NCBI GenBank assembly: GCA_964036045.1
Contig: OZ038381.1
Span: forward strand, 102,987,367-103,051,366
Length of the DNA stretch: 64,000 nucleotides
Direction of reading: 5' to 3'
From: Eutreptiella sp. 'Long Island Sound 2002'
Taxonomy: Eukaryota > Euglenozoa > Euglenophyceae > Eutreptiales > Eutreptiaceae
The first letter of the stretch is position 1. Each line of letters opens with the position of its first letter. Below, piece after piece: positions 21,224 through 33,309 of this stretch. Under the pieces are notes generated by a model, which was not told where the DNA came from, searched no databases, and saw only the letters and a list, made by a program, of their open reading frames with translations. The position numbers and the translations under genes are program-made.

Positions 21224-23000
21224 GAGGAGTGGTGAGGGACCACCCACCACCACAACCAGCGGGCCCCAGCCAGGAGTGGCGGGCAACCGCACCCAGGGCC
21301 CTCAGCCAGAAATTGGCGAAATACCACCCACAACACACACCCGCCACACCCACACAAACGACAGTCGCAGGGCCCAGCCGAGAGAGGCGGGGACAAGCAA
21401 CCAGAGACACCATCGACACACCACACGCACACGCACACATACACCAGCGCACGCAGAGGACACACCCAGGCCACACCAGCCACCCCACCACCAACACAGG
21501 CGCCACAAACACACAAAACACACGAGAGCAGGAGCACCACGCACACCCAGCCGCAACAGACACACACTACACGGGAAACCCCCCACCCAACCCAAACAAA
21601 ATCAGCATCCACCACCACAACAACAGGCAGACCCCAGCCAAGAGTGGCGGGGAACCGCAATCAGGACCCTCAGCCAGGAGTGGCGAGGGACCACCCACCA
21701 CCACAACCAGCGGACCCCAGCCAAGAGTGGCGGGGAGCCACACCCAGGACCCTCAGCCAGCAATTGCGAGGCACCTACCACCACCACCACCAGCAGACCC
21801 CTGCCAGGAGTGGCAGGGGAACTGCACCGGGGGCCCTCAGCCAGGATTGGCAAGGGACGACCCACCACCACCAGCAGCGGACCCCAGCCAGGAATGGCGG
21901 GGAACCGCACCGAGGGCCCTCAGCCAGGGGTGGCGAGGAACCACCAACCCCCACAACCAGCGGGCCCCAGCCACCAGTGGCGTGGAACCGCACCCAAAGC
22001 CCTCAGCCAGGATTGGCGAGGGACCACCCACCACCACAACCAGCGGACCACAGGCAGGAGTCGCGGGGAACCGCAACCAGCACCCTCAGCCGGGAGTGGC
22101 GAGAGACCACCCACCACCACAAACAGCGGACCCCAGCCAGGAGTGGCGGGGAGTCGCACCCAGGACCCTCAGCCAGCAATCGCCAGGGACCACCCACCAC
22201 CACAACCAGCGGACCCCAGCCCGGAGCGGCGGGGAACCGTACCCGGGGCCCTCAGCCAGGATTGGCGAGGGACCACCCACCACTACCAGCAGCGGACCCC
22301 AGCCAGGAGTGGCGGGGAACCGCACCCAAAGCCCTCAGCCAGGAGGAGCGAGGGACCACCCAGCACCACAACCAGCGGGCTCCTGCCAGGAGTGGCGGGG
22401 AACCGCACCCAAAGCCCTAAGCCAGGATTGGCGAGGGATCACCCACTACCAGAACCAGCCGACCCCAGCCAGCAGTGGCGGGGAACGGCACGCACGGCCG
22501 TCAGCCAGGATTTGCGTTGGATTATCGACCGAGACCAGCAGCAGACCCTTGCGCGGAGTGGTGGGGAACCGCACCCAGGCCCCTCAGCCAGGAATTGCGA
22601 GGGACCAGCCACAACACACAGCCGCCACACCCACACAAGCACCAGCCGCACACTCTAGCCCGGAGAGGCGGGGGGCAGGCAACCAAAAGCACCACCGACA
22701 CACCACACGCGCACCCGCACACACACCAGCGCACGCGACAACCACCACCACTGCCACCAACAACACAGACGCAACAAGCACACAAAACCCACGGAAGCAC
22801 GAGCACCACACACACCCGCCCGCGCCACAAACACACACAACACGGGAAACCCCCGGCCCACCCCAAGAGGAAACCAACAACCCTCAGCCAGGAATGGCGA
22901 GGAACCCACCGCCAACTCCAACGACAAACTGCACCAAGGAAAGATGGGCAACGGCACCCAAGACCCTCTGCAGGAATTGGCGAGGAGCCGCCCCATCACC
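21224..23000. repeat. 83-bp minisatellite (about 13 clear units plus degenerate ones)
   Basis: The unit contains CCAGGAGTGGCGGGGAACCG and CAGCCAGGATTGGCGAGGG, and is most regular from 21,625 to 22,610. As 83 is not a multiple of three, each frame is visited in turn; long + frames stay open (for example 21,229-23,190, with DWRGTTHHHNQRT-like repeats), but this is a property of the monomer. A ~280-bp non-83 segment at 21,320-21,620 recurs at 22,610-22,880 (CACGGGAAACCCCC ends both), giving a higher-order repeat of about 1.3 kb. Units decay after 22,880. Confidence 0.9.
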
Positions 23001-23129
23001 GGAGACGACGAACACCGCTAAGACTGGCTGGCCAACCGACCAGCAACGCCACCTGCAAGGCCTTCTGCCAGGAATGGCGAGGGCCCACACCCAGCACCGG
23101 CCAATGACCACCCACGCGCGGACCCACAC

Positions 23130-25649
23130 CCAGACCAATCAGATGCAGCACCCTAACCATCAGCATCACCAGCAGCACCAACAACCATAGCATCACCTGC
23201 AACACCCTCGCCAACGGCATCACCCGGAGCATCACCGGCAGCACCCTCACCGTCAGCAACACCAGCGACGACAACAGCCGGTGCATCACCTACAGCACCC
23301 TCACCATCGGCAACACCCACTGGAACGCCCTCGCCGTTGGCATCAACGAGACCATCACCTGCAGCACCCTCACCATCGGCATCACCAGCGACCTCAGCAC
23401 CAAGTACGTCACCTTTGCACCCTCACCATCGGCATCACCAGCGGCATCAATAGGACTGGCCAATGACCACCAACGCACGGACCCACACCATGAACTATCA
23501 CCTGCAGCACCCTCACCATCATCATCACCAGCCGCAGCGTCAACCGTAACATCACCTGCAGCACCCTCACCATCGGCATCACCAGCGGGACCATCAACCA
23601 TAGCATCACCTGCAGCACCCTCACCATCCGCATCACCCGGAGCATCAACGGCAGCACCCTCACCATCGGCATCACCAGCGGCAACGCCACCAGTAGCATT
23701 AACTACAGCTCCCTCAGCCTCGGCATTGCCCCAGCCGGTGCAACGCCTGCAACGCCTTCGCCAACTGCATGAACAACACGATAACCTGCACCACCCTCAC
23801 CATCAGCATCACCAGCAGCTCCCCCAGCCAGGCGAGGAGCTGCCCCGACACCAGAGGCGACCAACACCGCAGGGACCGGCGAACTGACCGACCAGCAAGG
23901 CCCACCAGGTCCTCTGCCAGGAGCTGCGATGGTCTACGCCCAGAACCGCTGACGACCACCTATGCGTGGACCCACACCCAGAACGGGCACCTGCAACACC
24001 CGCACCGTCATCATCACCAGCGGCACCGTCAACCGTAACATTCCCTGCAGCACCCCCGCCATCAGAGCATCGCCAGCGGCACCATCAACCATTGCATCAC
24101 CTGCAGCGCTCTCACCGCCGGCATCACCACCGACGCCCACACCCGGAGCATCCCCTGCGGCACCCCACCATCGGCAATACCAACGGGAACAGCACCCGGT
24201 GCGTCACCTACACCACGCTCACCAACAGCATCACCCGGGGCATCACCGGCAGCACCCTCAAAATCGGCATCACCAGCGACGACAACACCCGGTGCATCAC
24301 ATACAGCACCTTCACCATCGGCATCACCCAGTGTCAACGTCCTCGCTGTCGGGAGAAACAACACCATCACCAGCACCACCCTCACCGTAGGCACCACCAG
24401 CGACCTCACCAGCCAGTACATCACCTACTGGACCCTCACCATCTGCATCACCAGAGGCATCAACAGGACTGGCGGGCCAACCGGCCAGCAACGCCGCCCG
24501 TCATGCCCTCTGCAAGGAACGGCAAGGGCCCACGCCCAACACTGGCAAACGACCAGCCACGCACGGACCCACACCCAGAACCATCACCTGCAGCACCGTC
24601 ACAAGCATCATCACCAGCGGCACCCTCATCATCGACATCAGCAGCGGCATCATCAACCATAGCATCACCTGCAGCACCCTCAGCATCGGCATGACCCGGA
24701 ACATCACCGACAGCACCCTCACCGTCGGCGTCACCAGCGGCACCGCCAACTACCCGCAGCATCACCGACTAGAGCACCCTCACTCTCGGCATTACCCGGT
24801 ACAACACCTGCAACACCATCGGCATCTACAACACCATTACCCGCACCACGCCCACCATCAGCATCGCCAAAAGCACCCTCTGCCAGGCGAGGAGCTGCCC
24901 TGACACCAGAGGCGACCCACACCGCCAGCACCAGCGAACCGACCGGCCTGCAACACCCAGCAGGCCCTCTGCCAGGCGTGGCGAGGGCCCACTCCCAGAA
25001 CTGCCGACGATCACCCATGCGCAGACCCACAACTAGAATAATCATCTGCAAGACCCTCACCGTTGTAAACACCACCCGCACCGTCAACTGTAACAACCCA
25101 TGCAGCACCCTCGTGATCAGAGTATAACCAGCGGCACCATCCACCATTGCATCCCCTGTAGCGCACTCACCATCAGCATCACAAGCAGTACCAACATGCG
25201 GAGCATTACCGGCAGCACCCTCACCGTCAGCATCACCAGCGCCGACAACACCCGCTGCAGCACCTACAGCACCCTCGACATCAGCATCACCCAGCGCTGC
25301 GCCCTCGTCGTCGGCATCAACAACACCATCACCAGCACCCGCCTCACTGTAGGCATCACCAGCAACCCAAGCACCCAGTACATCACCTACAGCACCCTCA
25401 TCATCGGCATCACCAGAGACATCAACAGGATAGGCGGGCCAAACGGCGAATAATGACCCACGCACCGACCCCCACCCAGAACCATCACCTGCAGCACCGC
25501 CACCATCATCATCACCAGCGGCGCTGTCAACCGAAACATCACTAGCAGCACCCTCACCATCGGCATCACCAGCGGCAGCATCAACCATGGCATCACCTGC
25601 AGCACGCTCAGCATCGGCATCACCCGGACCATCATTGACAGCACCCTCA
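23130..25649. repeat. 54-bp minisatellite array, block A
   Basis: The basic unit is 54 bp (18 codons) read as TLTIGITSGTINHSITCS with variants. The other + frames give His-rich (HPHHRHHQRHHQP) and Pro/Ser/Ala-rich products, and minus frames give GDADGEGAAGDA or Val/Met repeats. Runs of units are punctuated by ~150-bp spacers at about 23,830, 24,455 and 24,890, holding CCAGGCGTGGCGAGGGC-type sequence related to the 83-bp unit. Some units contain AGAGCATC where others have GGCATC, a +1 shift repeated in several blocks, so the array is not one maintained frame. It ends abruptly at (GGTA)3. Confidence 0.9.
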
Positions 25650-25661
25650 GGTAGGTAGGTA
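25650..25661 (+). repeat. (GGTA)3 at the end of 54-bp block A
   Basis: GGTAGGTAGGTA. The same tetranucleotide run ends the LINE at 63,498-63,512, so it may be the 3' tail of a second, internally deleted copy of that element (inference). Confidence 0.6.
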
Positions 25662-26217
25662 TCTTTGGGAGCTCGGGATGCCTCCTTTGACAATGCAGGC
25701 AGAAGGTCTTACCAAGGGGACGTCCTGTCCCTCCCACTGCCCTATGTCAGGTGCCTCTTGAGCCGCTCCCGCATGTGCTTGGGAAGGCATTGTTGCGGCC
25801 ACCTGGTCCATGTGTCCCAGGTGGGAGGGTGTCCCCACATGTGTCCATGAGTAGGGATGCATGCCCCCTCCTTTGGGCGGCAGCTCTGGGGGCTGCCCAG
25901 CCGTGTGGAGTATCTTTCACCACAAGGGGTATTGCTCCCGCTTGTCTACGGTACGACCGCCTCACCCTTGTGGCTTGAGTTGCGGGGCCGCTCCGCTTGG
26001 CAGGCGACCCCCTCCTGGACTGTGTACCGGCTCACCTGTCACCAGTTGCTTCCATGGCTCCGGTTGACGTTTGCCATGGTCCCCGATGCAGCCTGGCCGG
26101 GCTCGGACCAGTGGCCGTGGAGTACCACTCCTGCCACTGGCCCGGTGGGTCGGCTGGGTCGCCCCAGTGTGTCCGACCCATGGGGTGTTGGTTCTTTCCT
26201 GTCCCTCGGCCACCCTA
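25662..26217. other. GC-rich sequence between (GGTA)3 and the 65-bp array
   Basis: No gene recognised. It contains CTCCTTTGGGCGG (25,869-25,881), which also occurs in the flank after the other (GGTA)n run (63,731-63,743). The two flanks may therefore be distant relatives. Confidence 0.4.
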
Positions 26218-27665
26218 CGTGTGTGCAGTGTCCTGGGCCACTTGGCTCCTGTTCACCGGTGCGCCCGCGTGGTATGTTGCTTTGCGTGTGCGGTGTCCTG
26301 GGCCACTTGGCTCCTGTTCACCGGTGTGTCCGCTCGGTGGGTTGTGTCGTGTGTGCGGTGTCCTGGGCCACTTGGCTCCTGTTCACCAGTGCGCCCGCTC
26401 GGTGTGTTGTTTTGCGTGTGCGGTGTCCTGGGCCACCTGGCTCCTGTTCACCAGTGTGCCAGCTCGGTGTGTTGTGTTGCATGTGCGGTGTCCTGGGCCA
26501 CTTGGCTCCTGTTCACCGGTGTGCCCGCTCGGTGTGTTGCGTGGTGCGTGCGGTGTCCTCGGCCACTTGGCTCCTGTTCACTGGTGTGCCCGCTCGGTGT
26601 GTTCTTTTGCGTGTGCGATGTCCTGAGCCTCCTGGCTCCTGTTCACCGGTGTGCCCGCGCGGTGTGTTGTGTTGCGTGTGCGGTGTCCTGGGCCACTTGG
26701 CTCCTGATCACCGGTGTGCCCGCTCGGTGTGTTTTTTCGCGTGTGCGGTGTCCTGGGCCACCTGGCTCTTGTTCACCGGTGTGCCCGCTCGGTGTGTTCT
26801 GTTGCGTGTGCGGTGTCCTGGGCCAGCTGGCTCCTGTTCACTGGTGCGCCCGCTCGGTGCGTTCTTCTGTGTGTGCCGTGTCCTGGGCCACTTGGCTCCT
26901 GTTCACCGGTGTGCCCGCTCGGTGTGTTGTGTTGCGTGTGCGGTGTCCTGGGCCACTTGGCTCCTGTTCACCGGTGTGCCCGCTCGGTGTGTTGTGTTGC
27001 GTGTGCGGTGTCCTGGGCCACTTGGCTCCTGTTCACCGGTGTGCCCGCTCGGTGTGTTGTTTTGCCTGTGCGGTGTCCTGGGCCTCCTGGCTCCTGTTCA
27101 CCGGTGTGCCCGCTCAGTGTTTTGTTTCGCGTGTGCGGTGTTCTGGGCCATCCTGGCTCCTGTTCATCGGTGTGCCCGCTCGTCGTGTTGTGTTGCGTGT
27201 GCGGTGTCCTGGGCCACTTGGCTCCTGTTCACCGGTGTGCCCGCTCGGTGTGTTGTTTTGCGTGTGCGGTGTCCTGGGCCTCCTGGCTCCTGTTCACCGG
27301 TGTGCCCGCTCGGTGTGTTGTGTTGCGTGTGCAGTGTCCTGGGCCACTTGGCTCCTGTTCACCGGTGTGCCCGCGCGGTGTGTTGTGTTGCGTGTGCGGT
27401 GTCCTGGGCCACTTGGCTCCTGTTCGCCGGTGTGCCCGCTCTGTGTGTTGGTGGCGTGTGCGGTGTCCTGGGCCACTCGGCTCCTGTTCACCGATGTGCC
27501 TGCTCGGTGTGTTGTGTCGCGCGTGCGGTGTCCTGGGCCCCTTGGCTCCTGTTTACCCGTGTGCCCGCTCGGTGGGTTGTGATGTGTGTACGGTGTCCTG
27601 GGATGCGTGGCTCTTGTTCTCCGGTGTGTTCGCTCTGTGTGCTGTGCTTTGGGTTGCGCGTGGTG
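26218..27665. repeat. 65-bp minisatellite (about 22 units)
   Basis: The unit is CTCCTGTTCACCGGTGTGCC followed by CGCTCGGTGTGTTGTGTTGC and GTGTGCGGTGTCCTGGGCCA, closing with CTTGG. Copies are very uniform, differing by single substitutions. A length of 65 bp rotates the frame every unit, so all three + frames remain open over more than 1 kb with the same Cys/Val/Leu-rich peptides (WATWLLFTGVPARCV, CVCGVLGHLAPVHRCARSV, CPGPLGSCSPVCPLGVL). The even openness in three frames argues against a selected protein. Confidence 0.95.
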
Positions 27666-27692
27666 TGTTGCTGTGCGGGGCGTCGCTGCGGG

Positions 27693-27861
27693 GCGCTCAC
27701 TCGTCCATTCGGACGGCGGCTGTGCGTAGCCGGCAGGGGCTGGGTACCCTCCGGGCGCGCACTCGTCCATCCGGACGGCGGCTGTTTGTAGCCGGCAGGG
27801 GGTGGGTACCCTCCAGGCGCGCACTCTTCCATCCGGACGGCGGCTGTTCCGTAGCCGGTAT
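27693..27861. repeat. 62-bp tandem repeat, nearly 3 units
   Basis: CGCACTCGTCCATYCGGACGG followed by CGGCTGT and GTAGCCGGCAGGG repeats at about 27,697, 27,759 and 27,821. The last unit is cut at GTAGCCGGTA, where the 54-bp array resumes. Confidence 0.85.
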
Positions 27862-30800
27862 CATCATCATCACCAGCCGCAGCGTCAACCGTAACATCAC
27901 CTGCAGCACCCTCACCATCGGCATCACCAGCAGGACCATCAACCATAGCATCACCTGCAGCACCCTCACCATCCGCATCACCCGGAGCATCACCGGCAGC
28001 ACCCTCACCATCGGCATCACCAGCGGCAACGCCACCAGCAGCATTAACTACAGCTCCCTCACCCTCGGCATTACCCCAGCCGGTGCAACGCCTGCAACGC
28101 CTTTGCCATCTGCATGAACAACACGATAACCTGCACCACCCTCACCATCAGCATCACCAGCAGCTCCCTCAGCCAGGCGAGGAGCTGCCCCGACACCAGA
28201 GGCGACCAACACCGCCAGGACCGGCGAACTGACCGACCAGCAAGGCCCACCAGGTCCTCTGCCAGGGGTTGCGATGGTCTACGCCCAGAACCACTGACGA
28301 CCACCTATGCGTGGACCCACACCCAGAACGGGCACCTGCAAGACCCGCACCGTCATCATCAACGGCTGCACTGTCAACCGTAACATTCCCTGCAGCACCC
28401 CCACCATCAGAGCATCGCCAGCGGCACCATCAACCATTGCATCACCTGCAGCGCTCTCACCGTCGGCATCACCACCGACGCCCACACCCGGAGCATCACC
28501 TGCCGCACCTCACCATCGGCATTACCAACAGGAACAGCACCCGGTGCGTCACCTACACCACCCTCACCAACAGCATCACCCGGGGCATCACCGGCAGCAC
28601 CCTCACCATCGGCATCACCAGCGACGGCAACACCCGGTGCATCACCTACAGCACCTTCACCATCGGCATCACCCAGTGTCAACGTCCTCGCTGTCGGGAG
28701 AAACAACACCATCACCAGCACCACCCTCACCGTAGGCATCACCAGCGACCTCACCAGCCAGTACATCACCTACGGAACCCTCACTATCTGCATCACCAGA
28801 GGCATCAACAGGACTGGCGGGCCAACCGGCCAGCAACGCCGCCCGTCATGCCCTCTGCAAGGAACGGCAAGGGCCCACGCCCAACACTGGCAAACGACCA
28901 CCCACACACGGACCCACACCCAGAACCATCACCTGCAGCACCGTCACAAGCATCATCACCAGCGGCACCGTCAAATGTAACATCACCTGCAGCACCCTCA
29001 TCATCGACATCAGCGGCGGCATCATCAACCATAGCATCACCTGCAGCACCCTCAGCATCAGCATGACCCGGAACATCACCGACAGCACCCTCACCGTCAG
29101 CGTCCCCAGCGGCACCGCCAACTACCCGCAGCATCACCGATTACAGCACCCTCACTCTCCGCATCACCCGGTACAACACCTGCAACGCCATCGGCATGAA
29201 CAACACCATCACCTGCACCACGCTCACCATCAGCATCTCCAAAAGCACCCTCCGCCAGGCGAGGAGCTGCCCTGACACCAGAGGCGACCAAAACCGCCAG
29301 CACCAGCGAACCGACCGACCAGCAACACCCAGCAGGCCCTCTGCCAGGCGTGGCGAGGGCCAACTCCCAGAACTGCCGAAGATCACCCATGCGCAGACCC
29401 ACAACTAGAAAAATCACCTGCAGGACCCTCACCGTCGTCAACACCAGCCGCACCGTCAACTGTAACAACCCATGCAGCACCCTCACCATCAGAGTATAAC
29501 CAGCGGCACCATCCACCATTGCATCACCTGTAGCGCACTCACCATCAGGATCACAAGCAGTACCAACATGCGGAGCATCACCGGCAGCACCCTCACCGTC
29601 GGCATCACCAGCGACGACAACACCCGGTGCATCACCTACAGCACCCTCACCATCAGCATCACCCAGTGCTGCGTCCTCGTCGTCGGCATCAACAACACCA
29701 TCACCAGCACCCGCCTCACTGTAGGCATCACCAGCGACCCCAGCACCCAGTACATCACCTACAGCACCCTCACCATCGGCATCACCAGAGGCATCAACAG
29801 GATAGGCGGGCCAAACGGCCAACACCGGCGAACAATGACCCAGGCACCGACCCCCACCCAGAACCATCACCTGCAGCACCGCCACCATCATCATCACCAG
29901 CGGCGCTGTCAACGGAAACATCACTGGCAGCACCCTCACCATGGGCATCACCAGCGGCAGCATCAACCATGGCATCACTGGCAGCACGCTCAGCATTGGC
30001 ATCACCCGGACCATCATTGACAGCACCCTCACCGTCGGCATCACCAGCGGCACCGCCAGCCAGCCGCAGCATCACCACCTACAGCACCCTCACCCTCGGC
30101 ATCACCCGGTACAACACCTGCAACGCCCTCGCCATTGGCATCAACAACACCATCACCTGCATGACCCTCACGATCAGCATCACCAGCGGCACCATCCACC
30201 AGGATTGGCGAGGAGCTGCCCACACACGAAAGGCGACCAACACCGGCAGGTCCGGCAAGCCAACCGACCAGGAACGCCCACCAGACCCTCCGCCAGCAGT
30301 GGCGAGGGGCAACGCCCAGAACCACGAGCCAACAACCCATGCGCGGACCCACACCCAGAACCATCACCTGCAACACCGTCACTGTCGTGATCACCAGCGC
30401 CATCGTCAACCATAACACGCTCACCATCAGAGCATCACCAGCGGCACCATCCACCATTGCCTCGGCTGCAGTGCCCTCACCATCGGCATCACCAGCGGCA
30501 CCAACATCCGGAGCATCACCGGCAGCACCCTCACCATTGGCTTCACTAGCGACCCCAACAGCCGGGGCATCACCTGCAACACCCTCAGCATCAGCATCAC
30601 CAGCAGCACCAACAGGCAGTGCCGCACCTACACCACCCTCACCAACGGCATCACCCGGACTACCACCGGCAGCGACCTGACCGTCCGTATCACCAGCGGC
30701 ACAGCCACCCACGCGCAGCATCACCACCTACAGCACCCTCACCCTCGGCATCAGTCGGTGCAACACTTGCACCACCCTCACCATCAGCCTCACAAGCGGC

Positions 30801-33309
30801 ACCCGCCGCCAGGATTGTCGAGGAGCTGCTCTGACACCAGAGGCGACCAACACCGCCAGAACAGGCGAGCCAACCAACCGGCAACGCTTACCAGGCCCTC
30901 TGCCAGGAGTTGCGAGGGCCAACGCCCAGATCCGCCGGGGACCACCCATGCGCGGACCCATACCCAGAACCATCACCCGCAACGCCCTCACCGTCGTCAT
31001 CACCAGCGCCACCGTCAACCGTAACATCCCCTGCAGCACTCTCATCATCAGAGCATCACCAGCGGCACCATCCACCATTGCGTCACCTGCAGCGGGCTAA
31101 CGATTGACATCACCAGCGGCACCAACACCCGTAGCATCACCGGCATCACCCTCACCATCGACACCAGCAGCGACGCCAACACCTGGTGCGTCACCTACAC
31201 CACCCTCACCAACGGCAACACCGGCGGCACCATCACCCAGTGCTAGAACTGCATCATCACCTACAACACCCTCACCACCAGCAGCATCAGCCTCAGCATC
31301 ACCCGGTACATCACCCACAGCACCCTCGCAATTACCACTGGCAACCTCGATGCTGTTCCTGTTTCCGCGGTCCCGTCTGCCAGCAGTCCAAGGAGCGGTT
31401 CTTATATGTCAAAATCCCCATCGCCGTTCCCAGAAACAGTGACATCACCAGCGCGACCTTCACCCATTGGTTGCACCAACCTCACCACCGGCATCATCAA
31501 TCTCCAGCGCCCTCACCATCGGCATCACAATCGGCACCCTCACCCGTTCCATCACTTATAGCGCCCTCAGCGTCATCGTTGCCAGCGGCACCATCAACCG
31601 TAGCATCCCCTGCAGCACCCCCACCATCGGCATCACAAGCGGCACCATCACCTGGACCACCACCAGCAGCACCCTCACCATCGGCACCACCAGCAGCACC
31701 ATCGGCGGGTACGCCACCTGCAGCACCCCCACCATCGGCGTCACCAGCGCCACCATCACCCGTTGCATTACATGCAGGCCTCACCATTGGCATCACCAGC
31801 GGCACAATCAACCATTGCATCACCCGCAGCACCCTCGCCGTCGGCCTCAACAGCGGAACCACCAGCCAGCGCATCACCTATAACGCCCTCACCATCGGCG
31901 TCGCCATTGCATCGTCAGCACCCTCACCAACAACATCTCCACCCTCCGCCAAGATTGGCGAGGAGCCACCCCAACACCGGAGGCGACAAACACCGCCAGG
32001 ACCGGCGAGCAAGCCGGCCGCCATCGCCCGCCAGGCCCTCCGCCAGGAATGGCGAGGGTCAACGCCGAGAACCAGCAAATGTCCGCACCCAGAACAATCA
32101 ACTGCAGCGCCCTCACCATCATCATCACCAGCGGCACCGTCAACGGTAACATCACCTGTAGCACCCTAAACATTGGCATCGCCAGTGGCTCCATCAACCT
32201 AGGCATCACCTGCGGCGACCTCACCATCGGCATCACCAGCGACATTATCAGCCAGTGCGTCTCCTACAGCACGTCACCACTGTCGGCACCACCAGTGGCG
32301 CCATCACCCAGTGCATAAAGTGCATCACCTACGTCATCGGTATCATCAGCTTCACCATCACCCTCAGCAGCAGCATCATCAGCGGCACCATCACTGTTGC
32401 ATCACCCACAGCACCCCCACCACCGGCACCACAACCCTCACTATCACACGTTCCATCACCTGCAGCATGGTCACCATCGTCATCACCAGCGGCACCTTCA
32501 GCAATTGCATCACCTACAACACCCTAACCATGGACAACACCAACGACACCATCACTCATTGCCTCACCAGCAGCGCCTTCAACATTGGCATCAGCGGACG
32601 CATGCACACACGTTGCACCACCTGGAGCACCCTCACCATTGGCACCGCCAGCTGAGCGCCACCAACCGATGCATCACGTACAGCACCCTCACGAGCGGCA
32701 TTACCAGCGGCACAATCAACCGTTGCATCACCTACGGCACCCTCAGCAACGGCACCACCAGCAACAGCATCACCCAGAGCATAAAATGCATCACCTACAG
32801 CACCCTCACCATCGGCGTCACCAACCTCGATGCTTTTCCCTTTACCGGGGTCTTCCAACCGTCCAAGGACCGGTCCTGAAGCGTCAAAGTCCCCATCACT
32901 GTTCGCAGGCACCGCAGCATTAGCTGCAGCACCTCCAGCATCTGCATCATCACCAGCGGAGCACCAGCGGCTCATCTACCCGTTCCATCACCTGCAGCAC
33001 CCTCATCACCGGCATCATCCGCCTCAACATCATCCGGGCAATCACGTACAGCACCCTCACCATCGGCATCACCAGCGGCACCATCACTAGTTGCATCACC
33101 TACAGCACCCTCACCAACGACATTGCCAGCCTCGCCATCACCTGTTACACTACCTGCACCACCGTCACCATCGACATCACCAGCGACACCATCGCCCGGT
33201 GCATCACCTACAGCACCCTCCCCATCGGCAACACCAGCGACACATCACCCATTGCGCCACCGGCAGCACCCTCACCATCGGCATCACCAAGGGAATCCTC
33301 ACCCGCTAC
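27862..33309. repeat. 54-bp minisatellite array, block B
   Basis: Same 54-bp unit and ~150-bp spacers as block A; spacers lie near 28,185, 28,800, 29,260, 30,205, 30,815 and 31,955. The first ~2.17 kb (27,862 to about 30,030) is a close copy of 23,518-25,648, including individual unit variants. From there it continues without the (GGTA) stop. Two non-54 inserts that resemble each other (about 31,348-31,440 and 32,822-32,905, both starting CCTCGATGCT) interrupt it. The array ends at the chromovirus insertion (TSD CTAC, 33,306-33,309) and resumes at 48,831. Confidence 0.9.
33306..33309. repeat. Target-site duplication, left (CTAC)
   Basis: CTAC directly precedes the TG of the left LTR. The same four bases follow the right LTR at 48,827-48,830. 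Confidence 0.85.

Noticed and set aside
21229-23190. A 653-codon Pro/His-rich protein gene
   Set aside because: It is produced by the 83-bp repeat; parallel frames are also open and minus-strand frames repeat at 83-bp spacing.
25857-27791. A 644-codon Cys-rich protein gene
   Set aside because: The open frame follows from a 65-bp unit without stops; all three + frames are equally open.
21224-33309. CRISPR-like arrays
   Set aside because: The repeats are head-to-tail minisatellites without unique spacers of constant size, and the setting is eukaryotic retroelements.
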